Positions 40,717-50,542 of a DNA stretch of 64,000 bases are shown here, in pieces. The position numbers and the translations under genes were made by a program. This stretch comes from DB1 sp049323655 (GTDB lineage Bacteria; Desulfobacterota; Desulfobulbia; Desulfobulbales; SURF-16): the NCBI GenBank assembly GCA_049323655.1, contig JBMONO010000034.1:1-64000 (forward strand). The letters run 5' to 3'. Under the pieces are notes generated by a model, which made no database searches, was not told the DNA's origin, and worked only from the letters and a program-made list of their open reading frames with translations. Each line of letters starts with the position of its first letter. The stretch's first letter is position 1.

Positions 40717-42656
40717 TATTTCACACCCAGCATCCTTTTGATTTCAGTCAGCGGCCGTGGCCGGTCCAGTCGCGGCAACTGCCGCATCACCTCGGTAAAA
40801 CTCGTCAGGCCCTGGCTCGCCTTGCAGATGCCATCTTCGAGCAGCGTCACCAGCCCAGTGGTCTGGCTGTTGACCTTCCTGATTTCATGGGCGGTTTTCC
40901 GGGCGATCACGGCATCTTTGACCATTTCACCGGGAATGAGCAGTTCATGCACGGCCAGCCGCCCTTTGTAGCCGGTAAAGCGGCATTTGCGACAGCCCGC
41001 CCCTTTCTTGAAGACCAGCCCCCCTTCCTTTTTGTGAACATAACCGAGCCGGCGCAGCTCATCTGGCCCCAGCACATGGTCTTCGGCGCAGGCGTCGCAG
41101 ACCCTGCGCACCAGCCGCTGGGCGAGAATGCCGGCCACGGTGGAGGCGATGAGAAAGGCCTCGATCTGCATGTCGAGGAGTCGCAGCAGGGCGCCGGTGC
41201 TGTCCTCCGTGTGAAAGGTGGTCAGCACCTTATGACCGGTCAGTGCCGCCTCGATGGCCATTTCCGCGGAAAAGCGGTCGCGGATCTCGCCGATGACGAT
41301 GATGTCCGGATCCTGCCGCACCATGTGTTTGAGGGTCTCCTCAAAGGTGAGATTGATTTTCGGATTGATGGAGCACTGGGAAATGCCCTCAATGACGAAC
41401 TCCACCGGATCCTCGGCGGTGATGATGCTGCAGGTGGGAGTATTGAGATGGTTGACCGCACTGTAGAGGGTGCTGGTCTTGCCGGAGCCGGTGGGACCGG
41501 TGACGATAATGACCCCGCTCGGTGCATCGAGGGCCTCTTCCAGAAAACGCTGGAGAACGCGAGGTTCCATGCCGAGCTCGTCGACGCCGAGCAGCTCGTT
41601 CTGTCGGCCGAGAAGGCGCATGACGATCTTTTCGCCGTGGATGGTGGCATAGATGGAGACGCGCAGATCGATGCGGACGTCCTGCTCTTCGAAAAAGATG
41701 CGGCCGTCCTGGTGGCGCCGGCGTTCGGCAATGTCGGCGGCGGCCATAATTTTGACCCGGCTGGCCAGGGCCGGCGCCATGTCCAGGGGAAAATCCTTGT
41801 AGTGAAGCAACACCCCGTCGCGGCGGAAGCGGATCTGCAGCTTGGTGGCCAGTGGCTCCATATGAATGTCGCTGACGTTCTGCTTGTGGGCGTCGATCAG
41901 CATGGCGTTCACCGCCTGCACGACCGCATTGTCACCGGCCTCGGCCCTGGATGTTTCCTTTTCCGCCTTCTGGACCCGACTGGCAATGGTGTTCAGCAGT
42001 TCGACGATGGAGCGTTCCCGGGCGATGCCGATGCGGATTCCCTCACCGAAAATCTTTTTGGCGGCAAGGACCTGCTCCTTGTTAAGCGGATCGGCGAAGG
42101 CGACGAGGATGCCTTCTTCATCCTGATGCAGGGGCAGGAATTTGTTTTCGAGATAGCCTTCGATCCTGCCCCGCTGAAAGATCTTCTGGTCGATTTCTGC
42201 CACCCCGGGCTCGATGTAGGGAAAGCCGAGCTGGTAGGAGAGAACCCGCAAGAGGTCGTTTTCATCGATCAGGTTGAGATCGATCATCGCCTGGCCGAAT
42301 TTGCCTGTTTTCGCCTCCTGCTGACTGGCCAGAACCATGGCCAGCTCCGCCTCGGTGATGTAGCCCAGCTCCACCAGCAGGGACCCGAGCGGAACCGACA
42401 CCGGCCCGGAGCGCAGGACATCCTGCACCTGCTCCTTGGTGACGTACTGCAGCTCCTCCAGGACGCTGAGCAGACTGCGCTGACTGGTCAGTTTTGTATG
42501 GACCCGCTCCGCGTAACGGAATTGCTCCTCGGTGAGAATCCCGGCTCGGATGAGCAGTTTGGCGATCTCGTTTTTCCGCTCCGGCGCCGTGGCGGTATTC
42601 CCGCGAGGCCCGCCCGCCTGCTGCTCCTTTTCCAGTTCAACCCGCACTTTCGCCAT
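40716..42656 (-). CDS. Type II secretion/type IV pilus assembly ATPase (GspE/PilB)
   Basis: Hexameric motor ATPase of 646 residues. Two N-terminal MshEN-like domains (LLIRAGILTEEQF, LVELGYITEAELA, and IDLNLIDENDLLRVL) are candidate c-di-GMP-binding modules. The motor follows: Walker A GPTGSGKTST, Asp box, Walker B IIVIGEIRDRFSAE, His box LTGHKVLTTFHTED and the tetracysteine zinc site (CDAC and CRKC). The operon partner is HDOD, and no pilin or secretin genes are in the window. PilB versus GspE cannot be decided. Confidence 0.92.
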   Translation of the reverse strand: MAKVRVELEKEQQAGGPRGNTATAPERKNEIAKLLIRAGILTEEQFRYAERVHTKLTSQRSLLSVLEELQYVTKEQVQDVLRSGPVSVPLGSLLVELGYITEAELAMVLASQQEAKTGKFGQAMIDLNLIDENDLLRVLSYQLGFPYIEPGVAEIDQKIFQRGRIEGYLENKFLPLHQDEEGILVAFADPLNKEQVLAAKKIFGEGIRIGIARERSIVELLNTIASRVQKAEKETSRAEAGDNAVVQAVNAMLIDAHKQNVSDIHMEPLATKLQIRFRRDGVLLHYKDFPLDMAPALASRVKIMAAADIAERRRHQDGRIFFEEQDVRIDLRVSIYATIHGEKIVMRLLGRQNELLGVDELGMEPRVLQRFLEEALDAPSGVIIVTGPTGSGKTSTLYSAVNHLNTPTCSIITAEDPVEFVIEGISQCSINPKINLTFEETLKHMVRQDPDIIVIGEIRDRFSAEMAIEAALTGHKVLTTFHTEDSTGALLRLLDMQIEAFLIASTVAGILAQRLVRRVCDACAEDHVLGPDELRRLGYVHKKEGGLVFKKGAGCRKCRFTGYKGRLAVHELLIPGEMVKDAVIARKTAHEIRKVNSQTTGLVTLLEDGICKASQGLTSFTEVMRQLPRLDRPRPLTEIKRMLGVK

Positions 42657-42730
42657 GAAGACACTCCCTTACATCTTCTCGTCCTTTTTTCGTGCTCGCA
42701 GGAAATCCTTTCTTTACTAGTCAATCATCA

Positions 42731-45700
42731 TCAGATGGGCAGGATATGCACCTCGACCTGAACATCATGGCGTCCCTGGACAAAGAGACCCTTTCTGCCG
42801 TCAATGCCGACCGGATCGCCGAGCCGGACAGTTTTGCCGTTAATGACGCACTGTTCCTGCTCCTCGTAGACCTGCAGGGCCCGGCAGCCCACCACGCAGG
42901 TCTTTTCGAGCCGCAGGGCGACCACCGATGCATGGGAGGTCTGGCCGCCGCGGGCGGTGAGCAGGCCGTCCGCCATGGAAATTTCTTTGATATCCTCTGG
43001 CACCGTGTCCTGGCGGATGAGGATGAGGGGGGTGCCGGGGTGCTGCTCCCGCATGCGCCTGATGTTTTCCTCGTTGAAGACGGCCAGCCCGGACAGGGCG
43101 CTGCCACTGACACCGATCCCCTTTCCGAGGATGTCGGCCCCGAGCAGGTGTTCATCCGTGAAGACGCTGAACCGTTCCTTCTTCTTGATGGTGATCATGT
43201 CCCGGGTCTGCAGGATATAAAGATCATCGGAGTGTGGCCCCTCGAAGGTGAATTCCATCTCCTGGGGGTTCCACTGCTTTTCATAAACAAGATCCCGGGC
43301 AATGGCCAGCAGGCGTTGATAGACCTCCGGTGAGCGCCGTTCCAGGGAAAAATCCACCGGCCGCCCGTCGATTTCCGCTTGTTCCACCGAAATGGGAAAG
43401 GTGGTGACGAGCCCGCTGACGATATCTTCCCCCTGATCGCCCGGCGCATAATCGCCCCACAGGGCAACCCGTCTCACCTTGCGGTAAGGATGGGCGGTGA
43501 ACACGACCCCGCTGCCGGATTGGGGGCCGAGATTGCCGTAGACCATGGCTTGGACAATGGCGGCGGTGCCCCAGGCGTCGGAGATCCCCATCAGGTTGCG
43601 GTAGCCGCGGGTTTTCGGCCCGTCCCACGAGCCGAGCACCATTTCGATCGCTCCGACCAGCTGCAGCCAGGGATCATCGGGAATGCCGATACCGAGTTCC
43701 TTGAGCTTGGCCTGATAGCGGAGGGCCAGCTCCCGCATCTGTTCCGGGCTGAACTGGCTTTTCACCGTCACCCGGTGGCGGGCCTTTGCCTCGTTCATCA
43801 GGGCCTGGAAGGTGTCCCTGCCGATCCCTTTGGTCATGCCCCAGGACTGGAGAAAACGCCGGAAGTTGTCCCATGCCAGGTACTTTTTTCCCGGCTGAGC
43901 GGCAAGGCCCTGGATGATATCCATGCTCAGACCGACATTGTGGATAGTGGCCATCATGCCGGGCATGGAGATGGAGGCGCCGCTGCGCACCGAAACAAGC
44001 AGGGGGTTATCCGGATCGCCGTATACAGTGCCGGTCTTGTCCTCTATCTCGTTGAGGGCATGACGGATCTGTTTCATGAATTCATTGCGCGCCATGTAAA
44101 AACTGTTGACCACCGGCCAACAGCGGAAGATCTCCGTGGTGATGACAAAACCAGGCGGCACCGGCTTGTTATCCGTGGCGAGCAGACTCAGGTTGAAGCC
44201 CTTGTTGCCGAGGAGGATCAGGTTTTTGGCATGGGCGCTCTTGCGGTTGAATGCGTGGATCGCCTTGTCCGGGTTGTAGGTCATCAGCAGATCGAGCTGG
44301 CGCTCGTCGAGCAGTTCGCGTTGCCGCTCCAGCACCTGGTAGATGCGGGTGATGAAATTATCGAGATGCTGCAGCCCGAAGGTGCCGGCAATGAGATCAC
44401 GCATAAAGGCCTCGGAGAGGCGATGGACCGTGTCAACGGTGCAGCGGCCGGCCGTATCCTGTTCGTCCTCTTCCCAGAGATTGCGGTATTTGGCCAGCAG
44501 ATTGGTTGCGCCGATCTGCGGAATGATGATGGAAAGATTGTTCTGGTGGATATTGGTGTAGTAGGCATAGATAACATCCTTCACCCCTTCCGACAACCCC
44601 CGGAAGATGTCGATGTACTGGGTGTAGGAAAATCGTTTGATGCCGAGCGAGTTGGAGAGCAGGGCCACATAGGTTTCCAGTCGGCGGCTGGTGATGCCGT
44701 CGATGCGCAAGGCACGGAGATAGAGACGCAGATACTTGATGATGCGGATGAAAGTCGCCCGGGTGATAAAGGAGAGATTGAGGGTGAGTGGCAGTCGCTC
44801 CAGATAGATGTTGGCAAGGTTTTCCAGTCGGAAGGTGAGACCCAGGGCGTCAAATTTTTTTTCGCTGTAACGGCCGTATACCGAGGGAATGTCCACGGCG
44901 ATGTGGCGTTTGTGGTAGATGTCCTCGCGCGCCTCGAAGGTTTCCGGGCTTAAAATGATGGCCTGGAGCCGTTCGAGATGATCGAGCAGGGCGGTCAGAC
45001 ACTGCACCGTGTCGCAGATCTCCAGATCGGCGAGCAGCTGCTCCATCTCGGGAAAGCCGGCGCTGGCCGCCTGTTCGAGCTGGCGGCGCAGCTCCTGGAA
45101 GCCGAGGTTGTATTTGAGGTCAAGCAGTCGGTACATCTCGACCAGCAGGGCAAAACGGCGCAGTTCATGGGGGCTGACATCCTGTTGGGCGGCAAGGAAA
45201 TGGGCAATCTGACCTTCATCCCACAGGAGGAGATCGCTTTCCTTTTCGAAACGGTCGAGAGCAAAGAGGCGGCTGGCGAGTAGATGTTGTTCCTCGATAA
45301 AGGGGCCGTTGGTTGCCACCTGACTCAAAACCTCGTCCGGCAGAAAATCGCGCAGCATTTCCTTGTCCAGCGTGTGCCAGAAACGGAGAATGGCGCGGAT
45401 GAAGCCGACGATAAGGTTGGAGCTTTCCACATGGCTCTGCTTGCGGAGAAAGTGGATCAGCACATCCTTACGTTTGTGGATCTCGTCAAGTTCGGTGGAG
45501 ACGTCGCGCAGATGGCCTTCTGCGCCGATTTCATTAAAAAAAACCGGCATGAGCTTGGTGAATTGTTTGACCAGGTTGTAGACCGGGCCGACCGGATGGT
45601 TGAGCAGACGGGTGATGTCACGCTGGAAAAGATCGGTGTCTTTGACGCAGGTGCCGGAGAGTTTGAGGTTGATGATCAGGGCGGAAAAGAGAGTGGAGCA

Positions 45701-46996
45701 CCATTTCGGCTCCTGCATGATCAGATTGAGCCAAACCCGGATATTTGCCAGATGGGCCGGATTGGTGATGGGTTGCCAGTCCTGGTCGACGCCGACGACA
45801 TTGGCGTACTGGAAGCCGAACCGCACCGTTTCCCAGAGAAAGGTCTCCACCAGCCGACTGTTTTCCCGGTGAAAGACTTCGGTGCCGAGCACCTGGATGC
45901 ACTGCAGGGCGGTGTGGGGGTAGCGCCGAACGTTTTCCTTGAGCAGCTCCATGGCGGTCAGCAGAAAGGATTCGATCTCCTCGAAAGTCTGCTTGCGGAT
46001 GAGCAGCACCAGGCTGCGGTTGATCTCGCGCAGGCTCTCCTCGTGGATGAGATAGAGTCCGGAGGTGCGCATGATGCGGAAGAGAAAGATGAGTTTCCGG
46101 TTTTCGGCAAAACGGTCATCTTCCCGTGGGGTCGCTTCCGGTAGGGCCACCACCAGTTTTTCCGGAATTTCCCGGTAGAGACGGAGCAGATCCATATGAG
46201 CCGGCAGGGAGAGCAGGGCCTGGAGATTTTCCAGATCATTGTTCACCGGGATCTCGTTGAGTCGCTGCTGATAGGCGCGGAGCTGCTCGTGGGAGATGGC
46301 GGCAAAGAGTTTACCGGCGTCCCAGTTGTCACACATGTCGCTGCACTGGGCCAGAAACCAGGGCAAGGGGTCTTCTTCTCCGAGCCAGTAGTCGTAGTTG
46401 AGTCGCAGCACCCGCTGCAGCAGGCGAATCGCCGACTCGATGAAAAAGGATGCCTCTTTTTTGCGGTACTCCACCAGGGTCTGGGCGATCTTTTTCATCG
46501 GATGCTGGCCCTGCACCATGAGCATGAGGGTCTGGCGATCGAGCCCGTGCAGACGGTCGAACAGCTCGGCCAGCACACTTTCATACTCTTTGAGTTCTGC
46601 GCGGCCGCAGGTGATCATCCGTTCGACATAGGCGAGCAGTGACTCCATGCAGAGACTGAGCAAGGTTCGGTTCTTGCGGGTCTCCTCCACGGCCTGGAGA
46701 AAAATGGCGCAGAAGAGGCGGAATGCCTCCGGTCCCTGTTTGGTGTCGCAGAACAGTCCGACGTTTTTCAGGACAAAGGTGCGCAGCCTGGGAACGATGA
46801 GATTCCAGTTGCGGTAAGGGTGATGCACCTCGTAGAGGAGCTCGTAAAGGTTGTTGTAAATTCCTTTGTAATCCCGGATCAGATCAAGCAGGACTGCGCG
46901 CTGCGGGTCGATGATGACGTCAGCAACAGCTGTTTCAAGGAGATTTGCCCGCAGCGCGCTGGAGGTTTCATGGAGAGGGGTTTTGGTGTGATTCAT
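42731..46996 (-). CDS. Giant PEP/pyruvate-binding protein with PPDK N-domain and phosphohistidine domain
   Basis: A 1421-residue protein. Residues 1-920 are helical with no family that I recognise. Residues about 925-1230 are a PPDK/PPS-type ATP-grasp (GNKGFNLSLL, PPGFVITTEIF, VSVRSGASISMPGMM). Residues about 1290-1400 are a phosphohistidine swivelling domain with His1355 in GGQTSHASVV, the residue that carries phosphate in PEP-utilising enzymes. The C-terminal PEP/pyruvate TIM barrel is missing, so the acceptor must be another protein or small molecule. It starts two bases after the gapA stop, suggesting a link to glycolysis/gluconeogenesis. A phosphotransfer role is inferred. Confidence 0.85.
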   Translation of the reverse strand: MNHTKTPLHETSSALRANLLETAVADVIIDPQRAVLLDLIRDYKGIYNNLYELLYEVHHPYRNWNLIVPRLRTFVLKNVGLFCDTKQGPEAFRLFCAIFLQAVEETRKNRTLLSLCMESLLAYVERMITCGRAELKEYESVLAELFDRLHGLDRQTLMLMVQGQHPMKKIAQTLVEYRKKEASFFIESAIRLLQRVLRLNYDYWLGEEDPLPWFLAQCSDMCDNWDAGKLFAAISHEQLRAYQQRLNEIPVNNDLENLQALLSLPAHMDLLRLYREIPEKLVVALPEATPREDDRFAENRKLIFLFRIMRTSGLYLIHEESLREINRSLVLLIRKQTFEEIESFLLTAMELLKENVRRYPHTALQCIQVLGTEVFHRENSRLVETFLWETVRFGFQYANVVGVDQDWQPITNPAHLANIRVWLNLIMQEPKWCSTLFSALIINLKLSGTCVKDTDLFQRDITRLLNHPVGPVYNLVKQFTKLMPVFFNEIGAEGHLRDVSTELDEIHKRKDVLIHFLRKQSHVESSNLIVGFIRAILRFWHTLDKEMLRDFLPDEVLSQVATNGPFIEEQHLLASRLFALDRFEKESDLLLWDEGQIAHFLAAQQDVSPHELRRFALLVEMYRLLDLKYNLGFQELRRQLEQAASAGFPEMEQLLADLEICDTVQCLTALLDHLERLQAIILSPETFEAREDIYHKRHIAVDIPSVYGRYSEKKFDALGLTFRLENLANIYLERLPLTLNLSFITRATFIRIIKYLRLYLRALRIDGITSRRLETYVALLSNSLGIKRFSYTQYIDIFRGLSEGVKDVIYAYYTNIHQNNLSIIIPQIGATNLLAKYRNLWEEDEQDTAGRCTVDTVHRLSEAFMRDLIAGTFGLQHLDNFITRIYQVLERQRELLDERQLDLLMTYNPDKAIHAFNRKSAHAKNLILLGNKGFNLSLLATDNKPVPPGFVITTEIFRCWPVVNSFYMARNEFMKQIRHALNEIEDKTGTVYGDPDNPLLVSVRSGASISMPGMMATIHNVGLSMDIIQGLAAQPGKKYLAWDNFRRFLQSWGMTKGIGRDTFQALMNEAKARHRVTVKSQFSPEQMRELALRYQAKLKELGIGIPDDPWLQLVGAIEMVLGSWDGPKTRGYRNLMGISDAWGTAAIVQAMVYGNLGPQSGSGVVFTAHPYRKVRRVALWGDYAPGDQGEDIVSGLVTTFPISVEQAEIDGRPVDFSLERRSPEVYQRLLAIARDLVYEKQWNPQEMEFTFEGPHSDDLYILQTRDMITIKKKERFSVFTDEHLLGADILGKGIGVSGSALSGLAVFNEENIRRMREQHPGTPLILIRQDTVPEDIKEISMADGLLTARGGQTSHASVVALRLEKTCVVGCRALQVYEEQEQCVINGKTVRLGDPVGIDGRKGLFVQGRHDVQVEVHILPI

Positions 46997-46998
46997 GA

Positions 46999-48003
46999 TT
47001 AAAAGGTTTTCTGGTTTTCCATCAACAGAATCAGATCAAGGACCCGGTTGGAATAACCCCATTCATTGTCATACCAGCTTAACACCTTGACCATATTGCC
47101 GATTACTTTGGTGGAGATGGCGTCCACCACCGATGAATGCGGATTGCCCTGGTAGTCGATGGATACCAGTGGTTCTTCCGAATACCCGAGATAGCGGTTG
47201 GCTCCCTCTTTCAAGGCCTCGTTCACCTCTGACACCGTGGTTTCGCGCTCCACCTCCATCACCGCATCGACCAGGGAGACATTAGGAGTCGGCACCCGCA
47301 CCGCCAGACCGTCAAACTTGCCTTTGAGTTCCGGAATGACAAGCGCCACCGCCGCCGCTGCTCCGGTTTTGGTGGGAATCATCGACAAGGCCGCTGCCCG
47401 GGCCCGCCGCAGATCGCTGTGAGGAAAATCAAGGATGCGCTGATCATTGGTGTAGGCATGCACCGTGGTCATCAGTCCCTTTTTGATGCCGAAACGATCC
47501 ATGATGATCTTGGCAAAGGGGGCCAGGCAGTTGGTGGTGCAGGAGGCGTTGGAGACGATATGATCCACGGCCGGATCGTACTCATGCTCGTTTACCCCCA
47601 TAACGATGGTCTTCACCCCGCCCTTGGCCGGAGCGGAGATCACCACCTTTTTGGCGCCGGCGTCGAGGTGGGCCCCAGCCTTTTCCGCGCTGGTGAAGAG
47701 ACCGGTTGACTCGACGACGTAATCCACCCCGAGGTCGCCCCAGGGGATCTCCGCCGGATTGCGGTGATTGAAGATCGTCACCTCCTTGCCGTTGACCGTC
47801 AGTCCCTTATCCGACTGGCGGACCTCCTGTTCGTAAACTCCCATGACCGAATCGTATTTGAGCAGATGGGCCAGGGTCTGATGATCGGTGAGATCATTGA
47901 TGGCCACAATTTCGATGTCCTTGAACAGCGGATCCTTGCCTTGGGCGCGCATGATGTTGCGGCCGATCCTCCCAAAACCGTTAATACCGACTCGTATACC
48001 CAT
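46999..48003 (-). CDS. gapA: Glyceraldehyde-3-phosphate dehydrogenase, type I
   Basis: Glycolytic enzyme of 334 residues. It has the NAD-binding GINGFGRIGR (6-15) and AINDLTD with Asp37, which favours NAD over NADP. The catalytic Cys155 lies in SNASCTTNCLAP. His, Arg and the C-terminal WYDNEWGYSNRV are normal. The PPDK-like gene follows immediately and the hypothetical and glycogen synthase genes lie upstream on the same strand, so a central carbon operon (glgA-hyp-gapA-PPDK-like) is possible, although a 110-base gap precedes gapA. Confidence 0.97.
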   Translation of the reverse strand: MGIRVGINGFGRIGRNIMRAQGKDPLFKDIEIVAINDLTDHQTLAHLLKYDSVMGVYEQEVRQSDKGLTVNGKEVTIFNHRNPAEIPWGDLGVDYVVESTGLFTSAEKAGAHLDAGAKKVVISAPAKGGVKTIVMGVNEHEYDPAVDHIVSNASCTTNCLAPFAKIIMDRFGIKKGLMTTVHAYTNDQRILDFPHSDLRRARAAALSMIPTKTGAAAAVALVIPELKGKFDGLAVRVPTPNVSLVDAVMEVERETTVSEVNEALKEGANRYLGYSEEPLVSIDYQGNPHSSVVDAISTKVIGNMVKVLSWYDNEWGYSNRVLDLILLMENQKTF

Positions 48004-48113
48004 CCCGTCCTCCTTCGCTGTTGATGTGAAAGTCTTTTGGTAAAACCCGTTCCTGCTGCATGTCGGAGCGGACCACTTTCATTGTTTGGCAAGGCGTTCT
48101 CCCTCTGTCTCAC

Positions 48114-48944
48114 CTACTGGTTTGCCATCAGAGGGGCGTTACGAGTGCCCTCTTTTGCACTGTTTTTCCTGATCAACGTCCGCAGCTGACTGGAACGGTG
48201 ACGGGCTTCGTCGCATTGCCGGTTGATGGCAAGTGCCCCCTGATAAGCGGCATGAGCCCGTTCATACCAGTTGCCCTCAAGGTAACTGCGGCCAGCCAGG
48301 CAGAAACCGGTTTCCGGTGCGCCGGCAAACATGTCGGCAAAGATCTCGGGAAGCGACTCTCCCCACAGCTCACGTGCCATCACTTCGTGTTCGAGCAGGA
48401 AACGGAGCAGCAGGGGGTTGCCGGACTGTTCCGGCAACATGACGCGCAGCAGGTAGGCGGCCCGGCCAAACATGAAGCCGAGGCTGTCCATTTGTCGTTC
48501 CGTTTCCCGGAAGATGCGGGCCATGAATCGACTGCATTCCAGCCCACAGAAATCCATGCCCTCTGCCTTCATTTTTTCCCCCAGCGGCCCGTAGAAGTGA
48601 AAGAGATAGCTATTCTCCTTGAGCTTCATCGCCTCGTGGAAAAGAGAGCCGGTCAGCCAGTCGAGCAGGCAGCCATGCAACTCAACGGCTGGATCGGCAT
48701 CGCGCCACAGGTGGTGGCAATCGTCTTTGAGGCGCCAGAGCATTCCCTTGCTGGTCTCGGAGCCGACGAGCCGGTCGATGTCATCATAGGCAACCTGGCC
48801 GTTTTTGAGGTAGTCGTGATACATTTTCTGAAAACCGTTCACGGTCCGGGCAAACTGGCGCAGCAGTCTGACCAGATGAAAGTCACGGCGTTCAGCCGAC
48901 CACTGGCCCGGCGCCGGAAGCCGCTTCTTTTCCGTTAGTGGCAC
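48114..48944 (-). CDS. Conserved-looking hypothetical protein beside glycogen synthase
   Basis: I do not recognise this 276-residue protein. It is soluble and rich in aromatic and charged helices (DFHLVRLLRQFARTVNGF, DDIDRLVGSETSKGMLW). The C-terminal 70 residues look like a single TPR-type pair (FCLAGRSYLEGNWYERAHAAY). No catalytic motif is visible. Its start overlaps the glycogen synthase stop by ten bases, so production is coupled and an accessory role in glycogen metabolism is inferred. Confidence 0.65.
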   Translation of the reverse strand: MPLTEKKRLPAPGQWSAERRDFHLVRLLRQFARTVNGFQKMYHDYLKNGQVAYDDIDRLVGSETSKGMLWRLKDDCHHLWRDADPAVELHGCLLDWLTGSLFHEAMKLKENSYLFHFYGPLGEKMKAEGMDFCGLECSRFMARIFRETERQMDSLGFMFGRAAYLLRVMLPEQSGNPLLLRFLLEHEVMARELWGESLPEIFADMFAGAPETGFCLAGRSYLEGNWYERAHAAYQGALAINRQCDEARHRSSQLRTLIRKNSAKEGTRNAPLMANQ

Positions 48945-50533
48945 AGGGCACGTGCCTCTGTGTAAAGCTTCATATATCGTAGCACAATTTTTTCCCAGGT
49001 GTAGGCATTATGAATGACTTTTATCGCATCGCGCCGCATTGCCGCCATTGTATCGGGTTCCGCGCGAAAGGTGTGCAGCGCCCGGCGCATCGCCGCCAGC
49101 AGAGCAGTGCTGCTGTGTTCCCCATAGGCAAAGCCGGTTTGGCCGTCCACCACCTTGACCAGCCCGCCGACGTGATGAACCACTGGCAGCGTGCCGAAGA
49201 GTTGGGCGATGTAATCGGTCAGGCCGCAGGGTTCGTAACGGGAGGGGATGAGAAAAAAATCCCCGGCCGCATAAATCTTGTTGGCCAGGATCGAGTCATA
49301 ACCGAAGAGGACGCAGACCCGCCCCGCGCCAACGACGCTTTCGCTGATAAGCCGCAGATCCTCTTCAAATACCTTTTCGCCGCTGCCCAGCACCAGCAGC
49401 TGAAAGCCGTCATCAACGGGCAGCAGGGACTTTAGGGCCTCGACCAGCTTGTCCACCCCCTTCTGGGCGGTCAGCCGGCCGATAAAGGTGAAGAGGGGCT
49501 GATCAGGACGATCCTGCAGCCAGCCATGGCGCCGGACATGGGGCACCTGCCAGTTGGCCAGCATGGCAAGCAGATCGCGTCGACAGATAGTTTTGCCTCT
49601 CAATTCGTTGTGTTCCGGCGAGTATGAGGCGGCCAGCCCCAGCCGTTCTCCCTGTTTCGGGTCAAAATCAGCGGGATTGATGCCGTTCGTCACTCCTTGC
49701 AGGATCACGCCGCGACTTGCCAGGGTGTGGCCAAGCCAGCCGGTCAGGGCATCATCGTCGCTTTCCCGCAGCTCGCGGGCATAGTTTTCACTCACCGTGT
49801 TCATCACCGCATAGGGGGCTGAGGCGAGAAAGGGGTCAAAACGGCCGTCCAGCAGATTTTTGCCGATGACCGGTGACGGCAGGCCGGTGACCGCCTTGGC
49901 ATAGGGCAGATCATCAACCTCCTGATGGTAGCCGAGGCCGGCATTATGAATGGTGACGACAAAGCCGGTTTTTCGGAAAAACTGGCGGAAACCATCCCGC
50001 TCCCGGGCCATGACCGGCAGCAGGGCCGCATGACCGTCGTGGCAATGGACAATGTCCGGCCGTTTGTTGCGGTCGAGCATAAGGGCCAGGGCAGCCTTCT
50101 GCAGGAGAACGTTCATGGCAAAATAATCGTAGTGACCGGAACCGGTCCGGTGCATGGGATCTGCCTTTTCCTCGGTCGCAGTATAGGTGTAGACCGCCTG
50201 TTTTTCTTGGTAGCGGTCGGCCGCGGCCAGATAAATAGTCAGGGTTCGTTTCCCATTTTTCTGTTTTTTCTCCCAGATGAGGACATCCTCCCGCCTTTCC
50301 ACCCCGACATAATTCATGTCCACCTGCAGGGTGCGGCCCGGCGTAAATCCGTGGCCGGCCGGGTCGATGAAACCATAACAGGGCAGCATCACCGAGACAT
50401 CCGCCCGCTTGACGAGCTCCTCGGCAAGCTGGCGGCAGACGTCCTTGACGCCGCCGGCGCCGGCCAGGCCGTCATACTCGCGGGTGACGATCCAGATTGT
50501 TTCAATGTCTTTGGTCTCTTTCATTGAACTCAT
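48935..50533 (-). CDS. Glycogen synthase-like glycosyltransferase (GT5)
   Basis: GT-B glycosyltransferase of 532 residues with a starch-synthase catalytic N domain (about 12-260) and a GT1-type C domain (FTFIGRLTAQKGVDKL, LVLGSGEKVFEEDL, DFFLIPSRYEPCGLTDY). The acceptor-side EPCGL segment, which binds the sugar nucleotide, is intact. The N-terminal K-x-G-G loop, where the lysine contacts ADP-glucose, reads GLAGAGGVKD here, so the usual lysine is shifted or missing. It should elongate alpha-1,4-glucan, but donor preference could differ. The start may be the first ATG (50533) or the second (50524). It is coupled to the hypothetical gene downstream. Confidence 0.87.
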   Translation of the reverse strand: MSSMKETKDIETIWIVTREYDGLAGAGGVKDVCRQLAEELVKRADVSVMLPCYGFIDPAGHGFTPGRTLQVDMNYVGVERREDVLIWEKKQKNGKRTLTIYLAAADRYQEKQAVYTYTATEEKADPMHRTGSGHYDYFAMNVLLQKAALALMLDRNKRPDIVHCHDGHAALLPVMARERDGFRQFFRKTGFVVTIHNAGLGYHQEVDDLPYAKAVTGLPSPVIGKNLLDGRFDPFLASAPYAVMNTVSENYARELRESDDDALTGWLGHTLASRGVILQGVTNGINPADFDPKQGERLGLAASYSPEHNELRGKTICRRDLLAMLANWQVPHVRRHGWLQDRPDQPLFTFIGRLTAQKGVDKLVEALKSLLPVDDGFQLLVLGSGEKVFEEDLRLISESVVGAGRVCVLFGYDSILANKIYAAGDFFLIPSRYEPCGLTDYIAQLFGTLPVVHHVGGLVKVVDGQTGFAYGEHSSTALLAAMRRALHTFRAEPDTMAAMRRDAIKVIHNAYTWEKIVLRYMKLYTEARALCH

Positions 50534-50542
50534 AACCTTCTC

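Noticed and set aside
40887..42761. A 624-codon plus-strand frame
   Set aside because: Antisense shadow of the GspE/PilB ATPase gene, whose Walker and tetracysteine motifs are unambiguous.
43379..44953. A 524-codon plus-strand frame
   Set aside because: Antisense of the PPDK-like gene; composition is His/Gly/Val-rich without domains.
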